Source: Gemmata sp051859125 (lineage in GTDB: Bacteria; Planctomycetota; Planctomycetia; Gemmatales; Gemmataceae). From it: DNA of 64,000 nt. The stretch lies in contig NZ_JBHYGG010000035.1 in NCBI RefSeq assembly GCF_051859125.1, forward strand, positions 1 through 64,000, written 5' to 3'. The position numbers were made by a program, and so were the translations under genes. How positions within the stretch are numbered: the stretch's first letter is position 1; each line of letters opens with the position of its first letter. Shown piece by piece: positions 57,903-64,000 of the stretch. The notes under the pieces were generated by a model. The model worked only from the letters and a program-made list of their open reading frames with translations, had not been told where the DNA came from and searched no databases.

Positions 57903-59096
57903 ATGGCCGAACCACTGCTCACCGTGCGCCACGTGATGCAACCGGAGCCCGAGGTGGTGCCCCCGGGTCTGCCGATCGGGGCGGCCATCGGGCTGATGAA
58001 CGACCGCCGGATCGGCGCGCTCATCGTGTCGGCCGACGGGGCCGGCCTCGACGGGATCTTCACCGAGCGGGACCTGCTCCGGCGGATCGTCGCCGCCCCC
58101 GCGGACTGGCGCGACCTGCCGGTGTCCGCGTGGATGTCCGTGAACCCGCACACCATCGGCCCGGACGCCGACTGGGCCGCGGCCGTCGAGATGATGGACC
58201 GGTTCCGGGTGCGGCACCTGCCGGTGATCGAGCGGGGCCGGGTCATCGGCATCCTCTCGACCCGGCTGCTCATGCGGACCCGGGCCGACCACCTGAACCA
58301 GCAGGTCGCGGAGCGGACCCGGGAGCTGCGGCACGCCAACGACGAGCTCCTGGCCCGGGACTACGAGCAGACGTTCAACCTCCGCGCCGCGGGCCGGTAC
58401 CAGACCCGGCTCCTGCTCCCGAACAAGCCCCCGGCGTGGCCCGAGCTGCAGTGGGGGCTCCACTACGCCCCGCTCGACCACCTCGGGGGCGACTACTACG
58501 ACATCGCCCACCCCGACCCGGACCTGCTCGGGTTCCTGATCGCCGACGCGAGCGGGCACAGCATCGCGGCCGCGATGGTCGCCATCATGAGTCGCACCGC
58601 TTTCTCGGACGTCGCCCACAAGTACGCCTCGCCGGGCCAGGTGCTCACCGAGATGAACGCCCGGCTCCAGGGGCTCATGGACGAGCGGTTCGTCACCGCG
58701 TTCTACGCGGTGTTCGACCGCCGCACCCGGGTGCTCACCTACGCGAACGCCGGGCACCCGTACCCGCTCCTGTGGTCGGCCGCGACCGGCGGGGTCCGGC
58801 CCCTCGGCGCGCAGGGGTTCATGCTCGGCATCATGCCCGAGGAGCAGTACCGCGAGAAGTCCGTGCAACTCGCCCCCGGCGACCGGCTGTGCTTCTACAC
58901 CGACGGGCTCATCGAGACCCGCAACGAGATCGGCGAGACGTTCGGCACCGACCGGCTCCGGGACTGCCTCGTCACCCACGGGGCCGAACCGGCCGAGAGC
59001 CTCACCCGGCGGATCGTGAACTGGCAGGAGACGTTCCGCGGGACACAGGCGCTCACCGACGACGTGACCCTCGTGGTCGCCGAGCTGTGCGGGTGA
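57903..59096 (+). CDS. CBS-domain SpoIIE (PP2C) phosphatase
   Basis: A 397-residue signalling phosphatase. Two CBS domains (about 5-60 and 70-125; IGLMNDRRIGALIVSADGAG; MDRFRVRHLPVIERGRVIGI) bind adenosine nucleotides and sense energy. A helix (about 130-155) leads to the SpoIIE domain (about 170-395) with metal aspartates in LGGDYYDIA, LIADASGHS, YTDGLIETR and TDDVTLVVAE. It resembles the FHA-linked phosphatase of this window but takes energy-charge input instead. The target antagonist is unknown. Confidence 0.9.
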   Translation: MAEPLLTVRHVMQPEPEVVPPGLPIGAAIGLMNDRRIGALIVSADGAGLDGIFTERDLLRRIVAAPADWRDLPVSAWMSVNPHTIGPDADWAAAVEMMDRFRVRHLPVIERGRVIGILSTRLLMRTRADHLNQQVAERTRELRHANDELLARDYEQTFNLRAAGRYQTRLLLPNKPPAWPELQWGLHYAPLDHLGGDYYDIAHPDPDLLGFLIADASGHSIAAAMVAIMSRTAFSDVAHKYASPGQVLTEMNARLQGLMDERFVTAFYAVFDRRTRVLTYANAGHPYPLLWSAATGGVRPLGAQGFMLGIMPEEQYREKSVQLAPGDRLCFYTDGLIETRNEIGETFGTDRLRDCLVTHGAEPAESLTRRIVNWQETFRGTQALTDDVTLVVAELCG

Positions 59097-59192
59097 CCGC
59101 ACCGGGCGCCGCCCGCCGGCCGGTCTTTGTCTCCGAACGGGCGGCCCCGGCCCGATAAGATACACTGGGCGACCGCACCGCGAGGGCCAGGG

Positions 59193-59891
59193 ATGACGGA
59201 CCAACCCGACCAACCGTCGCAGGCGGTGCAGGACTACCTCAAGACCATCCACCGGCTCGGCGGCGGCGACCGCGTCGTCGAGCCGAACCAGATCGCCGCG
59301 GCCCTCGGCGTGAAGGCCCCGTCCGTTACCGGGATGCTCAAGCGGCTCGAACAGGCCGGGTGGATCGCGTACACGCCCAAGGAGGGCGCGCGGCTGACCG
59401 AGGCGGGGCTGTCCGAGGCGCTCCGCGTCATCCGCCGGCACCGGCTCGTCGAGCTGTTCCTGACGCGGGTGCTGGGCCTCGACTGGAGCGAGGTGGACGC
59501 CGAGGCCGAGGCGCTGGAGCACGCCATCTCGCCGCGGCTCGAACAGGCCATCGCGGACCACCTCGGCGAGCCCCTCGAAGACCCGCACGGCCACCCAATC
59601 CCGTCGCGCACCGGCGAGCTCCAGCGCCGCGACCTGCGGCGGCTCAGCGAGTTCCGGGCGGGCCAGACGGTCGTCATCCGCGAGGTGCAGGACGACAACC
59701 CGGCCCGGCTCCGGCACTGGTACCAGCAAGGGCTCACCCCCGGCGCGACGGTCGCCATCCTCGCCTACGAACAACTCGACGACCTCTTCGAGGTCCGCGT
59801 GGGTGGGAAGCTGGTGAGGTTGGGTAGTGAGGGGCTTGCGGGTTTGCGGGGTGAGCTCGCACCCGCGACTTCGTCTCCCGGCACAATCTGA
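59193..59891 (+). CDS. DtxR/MntR-family metal-dependent repressor
   Basis: A 232-residue regulator. The winged helix (about 8-65: PSQAVQDYLKTIHRLGGGDR; ALGVKAPSVTGMLKRLEQAG) is followed by a metal-binding dimerisation region (about 75-145: RHRLVELFLTRVLGLDWSEV; EALEHAISPRLEQAI) with the Glu/His ligands of the family, and a C-terminal FeoA/SH3-like domain (150-225). It probably represses metal-uptake genes when Mn or Fe is plentiful. No metal transporter is in the window, so targets are unknown. Confidence 0.9.
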   Translation: MTDQPDQPSQAVQDYLKTIHRLGGGDRVVEPNQIAAALGVKAPSVTGMLKRLEQAGWIAYTPKEGARLTEAGLSEALRVIRRHRLVELFLTRVLGLDWSEVDAEAEALEHAISPRLEQAIADHLGEPLEDPHGHPIPSRTGELQRRDLRRLSEFRAGQTVVIREVQDDNPARLRHWYQQGLTPGATVAILAYEQLDDLFEVRVGGKLVRLGSEGLAGLRGELAPATSSPGTI

Positions 59892-59996
59892 GGCCGAATT
59901 CGCGCGACCCGCGAGGATAAATTTCGCCCAGTCCATAGTGGCGGAAAATCCGTCACGTCCCCTACGTTCGTCCTCCTGAATCCGGGCCGGCACCGT

Positions 59997-60024
59997 TTGA
60001 CGCCACCCGTTCGCGTATTAGGGT
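59997..60024 (+). promoter_or_regulatory. Weak promoter-like sequence upstream of the 53-residue gene
   Basis: TTGACG (59997-60002) then 16 bases then TAGGGT (60019-60024). Only the first hexamer is close to consensus. Confidence 0.25.
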
Positions 60025-60097
60025 TCGGGTACGTGGCGGCTGTCGGCTTTCCCGCCACCCAACTTCACCCTACCACGAACCGAACGCGGAGGCTTCT

Positions 60098-60259
60098 GTG
60101 CTCCCCTCGCTCATCACCTGTAACCTCGCCGGTCTGGCGATCGCGGCCCTCTACTACACCTGGCGGGACGTGTACCTCGTCCGCATGCGGCGGCAGAAGG
60201 CCGTGAACCTCCACGAGCGCGTCGCGCACATGCTGTGGGTCGCCGCCAACCGGTCGTGA
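60098..60259 (+). CDS. 53-residue small membrane protein
   Basis: GTG at 60098 has GGAGG (60088-60092) at the ideal distance of five bases. The peptide begins MLPSLITCNLAGLAIAALYY, a transmembrane helix, followed by a basic amphipathic part (WRDVYLVRMRRQKAVNLHER) and ends VAANRS. Codon use fits real genes here (GC-ending), supporting coding. It is followed by a strong hairpin. No family recognised; a membrane-anchored regulator or component is possible. Confidence 0.6.
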   Translation: MLPSLITCNLAGLAIAALYYTWRDVYLVRMRRQKAVNLHERVAHMLWVAANRS

Positions 60260-60283
60260 CCCGCGCCGGCCTGCAGTCACCCC

Positions 60284-60313
60284 GCGGCCCGACCGGCACA
60301 CCGGTCGGGCCGC
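60284..60313 (+). terminator. Hairpin after the 53-residue gene
   Basis: GCGGCCCGACCGG (60284-60296) pairs perfectly with CCGGTCGGGCCGC (60301-60313) around CACA, followed by TTCGTTTCG. The T-run is interrupted. Confidence 0.6.
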
Positions 60314-60381
60314 TTCGTTTCGATCCGGGTGCCCCGCTCACGAAATCCCTGGCCACCCGGAGAGAGAGTCATATTCTCCCC

Positions 60382-60410
60382 TTGAAGCCGGAGCCCGAGC
60401 GACCTAGATT
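60382..60410 (+). promoter_or_regulatory. tRNA-Gly promoter
   Basis: TTGAAG (60382-60387), 17-base spacer, TAGATT (60405-60410). Start of transcription is predicted near 60417, 14 bases before the tRNA. Confidence 0.6.
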
Positions 60411-60430
60411 GTGTGGGACGGAAAGCGAAC

Positions 60431-60502
60431 GCGGGTGTAACTCAGTGGTAGAGTACCTCGTTGCCAACGAGGTTGTCGTGGGTTCAAGTCCCATCACCCG
60501 CT
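60431..60502 (+). tRNA. tRNA-Gly (anticodon GCC)
   Basis: The acceptor stem GCGGGTG (60431-60437) pairs with CACCCGC (60495-60501), with discriminator T. The D arm has AACTCAGTGGTAGAGT and the T arm GTGGGTTCAAGTCCCAT. The anticodon stem CCTCG/CGAGG holds TTGCCAA with GCC at 60463-60465. The CCA end is not encoded. Confidence 0.95.
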
Positions 60503-60867
60503 CTTGAAATGACATCTCGCCAGTTCTCTGGCGCAACGATCCATCCGCGACGCGGGTTTCAGATTCCATCTGAGACCCGCGTCGCGGCCGTTTGTACCCC
60601 ACTTCACCCGGCGGATCGGGCGCCACGAGCCGAACGTTCGCCCGCGTAACGCTCTCCAAGCCACCCGGCGGTCCGTGCGTGCGGTGCGCGGTTTGCACGC
60701 ACGAACAAGGAAACCGAGGGCGTCGGGTGCGGCGACGTTTCGCGTTGTGGGTTCCGAGCCAAGTTTCGCGCCGGTGTGGCACCGTCCTGCTGTGCAATCA
60801 CCGGACACTTCGGAAGAACCACTTGACCGCGGGCGCAGGCGTCGCAAACTCTGGCTGGGGGTGCTCG
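60503..60867 (+). other. tRNA-Gly trailer and gene-free gap
   Basis: A long hairpin, CCGCGACGCGGGT (60545-60557) with ACCCGCGTCGCGG (60575-60587) plus an inner TCAGA/TCTGA stem, follows the tRNA and probably ends its transcript. The rest of the gap shows no gene or family member I recognise. Confidence 0.5.
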
Positions 60868-61062
60868 ATGCAACAGATCGCGCCGATGGACAACGACAAC
60901 CGAACCGCCGACCGGCAACAGGAGCTGGACCGCCACCGACTGAAGGCGAAGCTCGACCGACTGTTGCGCGTCAAGGAAGAGCTGTGGGAGGAGTGCCAGC
61001 CCGTGCCCCGGGAGCTGGAAGACAAGATCCACGAGGTCCGCCAGGCGCTGGACCGCGTGTGA
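60868..61062 (+). CDS. Small hypothetical coiled-coil protein
   Basis: A 64-residue highly charged helical protein (RHRLKAKLDRLLRVKEELWE; RELEDKIHEVRQALDRV). ATG at 60868; an alternative ATG at 60886 follows. No Shine-Dalgarno is obvious. It precedes another small gene by 50 bases on the same strand. Confidence 0.55.
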   Translation: MQQIAPMDNDNRTADRQQELDRHRLKAKLDRLLRVKEELWEECQPVPRELEDKIHEVRQALDRV

Positions 61063-61112
61063 TCCCGGCCCCGGCTCCCTTCGTTGCCCGGTCCTCTCCC
61101 CGAGGTGCGATC

Positions 61113-61493
61113 GTGAAGCGCGAACTCCCGGCCGAGTTGTTCGCCCCCGACGGGGTGTGGCTGCTCGCCGCCGCGCCGCTGGGCGACACGGTTCCCGCAC
61201 TCGTCCGCCAGGTCGTCCAGTCCGGCGACGTCGATTCGGCCTACGTCCCCGCGTTCACCTCCCTCGAAGCCGCGCGCGCCGGGATCGCGTGGCTGTCCCC
61301 GACCGACCCCGACGAACTCGTCCCGTTCTCCGTCGGCGACCTCGCACGGTTCAAGGCGCTGCTCAGCGGCATGACCCTCAAGGGCCACGCCTTCCTCCTC
61401 CTCAACCCCGTCGGCGACCACAACGGGGAGCGGGTGTCGGTCCGCGACCTCGTCAAGGCGATCCAGGCCCGCCTCCTGGCCGCCCTGGGCTGA
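61113..61493 (+). CDS. Hypothetical 126-residue protein
   Basis: A soluble alpha/beta protein starting at GTG 61113 (GAGG nine bases upstream). Segments such as GVWLLAAAPLGDTVPALVRQ and LKGHAFLLLNPVGDHNGERV look like one compact domain. No family recognised. It lies upstream of the trigger factor gene in the same direction but has a 213-base gap before it. Confidence 0.65.
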   Translation: MKRELPAELFAPDGVWLLAAAPLGDTVPALVRQVVQSGDVDSAYVPAFTSLEAARAGIAWLSPTDPDELVPFSVGDLARFKALLSGMTLKGHAFLLLNPVGDHNGERVSVRDLVKAIQARLLAALG

Positions 61494-61706
61494 CGCCCCG
61501 CCCCGCCGCGCTCCCTCCCGCACCGGTACAATGACCGGCCCGCACCGCCTCGCGCGAGGCGGGACCGCACCGAAATCCAAAAGCGGGGAGTCGCGCGCGG
61601 CCCGGGGGTATACAACACCCGTCACTCGTGACGCCCCGGTTCCTCGTTTGTAGACAGGAACGGAAGCCGGCCCAGCGCGAGCAGACCACCCCGACGGAGC
61701 ACACGC

Positions 61707-63236
61707 ATGGCAGACGACACCAACCCCGAAGCGCCCGCGACCGACGCGGACGCCGGTTCCGCGATCGCGACCGTCGACGCCCCGGCGCAGGACGGGCCGA
61801 TCAAGCTCAAGCAGTCCGTGGAACTCCGCGACGTCGGCCCGTGCAAGAAGCACGTCAAGGTCACCGTGGACCGCGAGCTGATCGACGAGCGGCTCGACGA
61901 GAAGTTCACCGAGATCGTCCGCAGCGACCAGCCCCAGGTCCGCGGGTTCCGGCCCGGCAAGGCCCCCCGCAAGCTGATCGAGAAGCAGTACCACGACTCT
62001 GTCTCGGAAGAGGTCAAGACCCAGGTGCTGATGGCCAGCCTGGAGCAGCTCGCCGACGAGCAGGTGATCGCCCCGCTGAGCCCGCCCGACCTCGACCCGA
62101 ACGCCATCAAGCTCCCCGCCGAGGGGCCGTTCGTGTACGAGTTCGAGATCGAGGTCCGGCCCGAGTTCGACCTGCCCGAGTACAAGGGGCTCAAGCTCCG
62201 CCGGCCCACGCACGCGTTCACCGACGCGGACGTCGACGCCGAGCAGAAGCGGCTCCTGGAGTCGTACGGCCAGCTCGTGCCTAAGGAGCCGGCCGAGGTC
62301 GCGGTCAACGACTACCTCACGGCCGACGTGGCCATCAGCTACCGCGGCAAGGAGATCAACACGCTCAAGGAGGTCCGGGTCAAGGTCGAGAAGCAGCTCG
62401 CGCTGTCCGACGGCGTGTGCCCGGACTTCGGCGCGAAGGTGGCCGGGGCCAAGCCCGGCGACGTCCGCGAGGTCGAGATCACCCTGGGCGACGACCTCGG
62501 CACCGAGGGGCTCCGGGGCCAGAAGGTCCAGGCGACGTTCGCCATCAAGGACGTCAAGACGATCCGCCAGCCGGAACTGACCCGCGAGCTGCTCGAGGAG
62601 GCGTTCGGCGTCACCACCCCCGAGGGGTTCCGCGAGTTCGTCAAGACGGTGCTGGAGCGGCGGCTCGAGTACACCCAGCGGCAGGTCGCCCGCCAGCAGG
62701 TGCTGGAGACGATCGGGGCCGCCGCGACGTGGGAGCTGCCCCAGGACATGCTCCGCCGCCAGGCCCGCAAGACCATCTCCCGGAAGGTCATGGAGATGAA
62801 AAATTCCGGGATGAGCGACGAGCAGATCAAGGGCCGGCGTCGGTTGCTGGAGCAGGACGCGATGAAGACGACGGCGGCCGCGCTCAAGGAGCACTTCGTG
62901 CTCCAGAAGGTCGCCGAGGTCGAGAAGATCGAGATCGAGGAAGAGGACCTGGACCGCGAGATGGAGCGGATGGCCGACCGCACCGGCGAGAGCGTCCGCC
63001 GGGTCCGCGCCCGGCTCGAGAAGGAGGACCTGATCGAGGCCCTGGCCACCGACCTGCTGGAGCAGAAGGCGCTCGACCTGATCCTCGCCGGGGCGACGTA
63101 CGAGGACTACGAGTGGAGCGCCACCGAGTCCGGCGGGGACGAGGTCTCGACCGTCACGGCCGACGCGATGCCCGACTCGCAGGCCCAGGCGGCCGACGCG
63201 GCCGACAAGGCCGCCGACGAAAAGCCGGCCAGTTGA
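61707..63236 (+). CDS. tig: Trigger factor (ribosome-associated chaperone)
   Basis: A 509-residue chaperone and prolyl isomerase that binds near the ribosome exit tunnel. A disordered acidic N-terminus (1-30) precedes the ribosome-binding domain with the signature RGFRPGKAPRKLIEKQY (about 79-95). A PPIase-like domain follows (about 195-275), then the C-terminal chaperone arms. It is longer than typical (about 430-450) because of the N-terminal extension and an acidic tail. It is upstream of clpP, the classical tig-clpP order, with a palindrome between. Confidence 0.92.
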   Translation: MADDTNPEAPATDADAGSAIATVDAPAQDGPIKLKQSVELRDVGPCKKHVKVTVDRELIDERLDEKFTEIVRSDQPQVRGFRPGKAPRKLIEKQYHDSVSEEVKTQVLMASLEQLADEQVIAPLSPPDLDPNAIKLPAEGPFVYEFEIEVRPEFDLPEYKGLKLRRPTHAFTDADVDAEQKRLLESYGQLVPKEPAEVAVNDYLTADVAISYRGKEINTLKEVRVKVEKQLALSDGVCPDFGAKVAGAKPGDVREVEITLGDDLGTEGLRGQKVQATFAIKDVKTIRQPELTRELLEEAFGVTTPEGFREFVKTVLERRLEYTQRQVARQQVLETIGAAATWELPQDMLRRQARKTISRKVMEMKNSGMSDEQIKGRRRLLEQDAMKTTAAALKEHFVLQKVAEVEKIEIEEEDLDREMERMADRTGESVRRVRARLEKEDLIEALATDLLEQKALDLILAGATYEDYEWSATESGGDEVSTVTADAMPDSQAQAADAADKAADEKPAS

Positions 63237-63263
63237 CCGGCCGCGTACAGTACCAGTAACCCG

Positions 63264-63332
63264 GGCGAGCGGGGGGCGTGAGCCCCCCAAGTGTTGCGAC
63301 TGAACTCGGGGGGCTCGCGCCCCCCGCTCGCC
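63264..63332. repeat. Palindrome, family K
   Basis: GGCGAGCGGGGGGCGTGAGC (63264 on) pairs with GGGGGGCTCGCGCCCCCCGC and TCGCC ending at 63332, around a short AT-richer loop. It lies between tig and clpP. Confidence 0.88.
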
Positions 63333-63350
63333 TTCAGAATGGAGCCACGC

Positions 63351-63980
63351 ATGTTCCCCCCGTTCGACCCGTCGGCCGCGGCCGGCCACTTCGAGCCGCA
63401 GCTCCAGCGCGGCGGCCAGTACTCGCGCCAGCGGTTCATGACGCTCGACGACCTGCTCCTCGAGCAGCGGATCATCTTCATCAGCCAGGTGATCAGCAAC
63501 CCGCTCGCGGACATGATCATCAAGCAGCTGCTGTTCCTGCAGTACGAGAACAAGACGGCCGACGTCCACCTGTACATCAACAGCCCCGGGGGCTCGGTGT
63601 CGGCGACGCTGGCGATCTACGACACGATCCAGTTCCTCGACGCCCCGGTCCACACGTACTGCATGGGCCTCGCGGCCAGCGGCGCGGCGATCCTGCTCGC
63701 GGCCGGCAGCAAGGGCAAGCGGTACGCCCTGCCGAACTCGAAGGTCATGGTCCACCAGCCCTACGGGCAGGTCGGGGGCCAGGTGTCGGACATCGAGATC
63801 CAGGCCAACGAGATCCTCAAGGAGCGGGGCCGGCTCAACGAGATCCTGGTCAAGCACACCGGCCAGCCGCTCGCGGTGATCGAGAAGGAGACCGACCGGG
63901 ACAAGTACTACCACGCCGCCGAGGCCAAGGCGTTCGGCCTGGTGGACGAGGTCCTCGTGAAGCCCGAAGCGAAGAAGTGA
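63351..63980 (+). CDS. clpP: ATP-dependent Clp protease proteolytic subunit
   Basis: A 209-residue serine protease subunit forming the barrel that degrades substrates unfolded by a Clp ATPase. The triad is Ser110 (LAASGAA), His135 (MVHQP) and Asp184 (TDRDK), each offset by exactly 13 from the E. coli numbering (97, 122, 171). The residue after the nucleophile is Gly where Met is common. GGAG six bases before fixes the ATG at 63351. Together with tig it forms a protein-quality-control pair; ClpX is expected further right. Confidence 0.93.
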   Translation: MFPPFDPSAAAGHFEPQLQRGGQYSRQRFMTLDDLLLEQRIIFISQVISNPLADMIIKQLLFLQYENKTADVHLYINSPGGSVSATLAIYDTIQFLDAPVHTYCMGLAASGAAILLAAGSKGKRYALPNSKVMVHQPYGQVGGQVSDIEIQANEILKERGRLNEILVKHTGQPLAVIEKETDRDKYYHAAEAKAFGLVDEVLVKPEAKK

Positions 63981-64000
63981 CCGTGTGGGGTTGCCGTCGG

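Noticed and set aside
60798..63914. 1038-codon open frame opposite trigger factor and clpP
   Set aside because: Same artefact; it crosses three real genes and a palindrome with Leu/Val/Arg-rich sequence.

Overview
The window is very GC-rich and looks like chromosome from a planctomycete of the Gemmata group. The main evidence is a paired PSCyt1/DUF1549/DUF1553 protein and DUF1501 protein, a DUF1559 prepilin-like protein, several fused FHA/GAF/SpoIIE and FHA/GAF/sigma-54 regulators, a B12-dependent ribonucleotide reductase, and many long imperfect palindromes between genes. I see no prophage, transposase gene or CRISPR array. About 57 protein genes and one tRNA (Gly, anticodon GCC) can be supported. 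Assignments are from motif recognition only; no database search was possible.

Layout. 1-472: a strong leftward promoter with a boxA-like leader, probably for an rRNA operon beyond the left edge. 473-6344: purQ, an aminotransferase, a glycosyltransferase, and a radical SAM/HEAT pair. 6692-12697: secreted planctomycete-type c-type haem and DUF1501 proteins and a thioredoxin-cytochrome-copper monooxygenase fusion. 12848-19755: an orphan TPP decarboxylase-like subunit with a terminator-bearing leader, a 2-hydroxyacid dehydrogenase, an FHA-GAF-SpoIIE phosphatase, clpS, a secreted cyclophilin, and a PSP1/TPR/secreted-protein group. 20197-20480: a free-standing short transcription unit with a 15-codon ORF, a near-complete complement to the 16S rRNA 3' tail, and a perfect terminator. 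20550-29264: EVE protein, hydrolase, dcd, nrdJ, LRR protein, S1-domain protein. 29531-34405: a membrane/glycosyl-transfer cassette. 34722-43513: DUF1559 protein, FHA-GAF-sigma-54 activator, a small uncharacterised operon with an RluA-type synthase, esterase, lipoprotein cyclophilin, ferritin-like protein.

43718-53781 is the most coherent functional block: a XoxF-type PQQ alcohol dehydrogenase carrying the extra aspartate diagnostic of lanthanide use, its periplasmic partner (XoxJ-like) and cytochrome (XoxG-like), then a caa3-type oxidase (coxB, coxA, coxC), a membrane protein, ctaG, a small cytochrome c and a YVTN beta-propeller protein. Most junctions are 4-bp stop/start overlaps. It reads as an almost complete alcohol-to-oxygen electron chain. 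PQQ synthesis genes are not in the window.

53858-63980: a YgiQ-type radical SAM protein, DUF4380 protein, Nudix hydrolase, CBS-SpoIIE phosphatase, DtxR-like regulator, a 53-residue membrane protein, tRNA-Gly, two small hypotheticals, trigger factor and clpP.

Across the window there are at least 17 long inverted repeats belonging to a dozen or more unrelated sequence families. Most lie between genes, often at gene ends. Three invade reading frames in frame (glycosyltransferase, DUF1501 protein, YgiQ-like protein), and two copies of one family bracket the DUF1559 gene.
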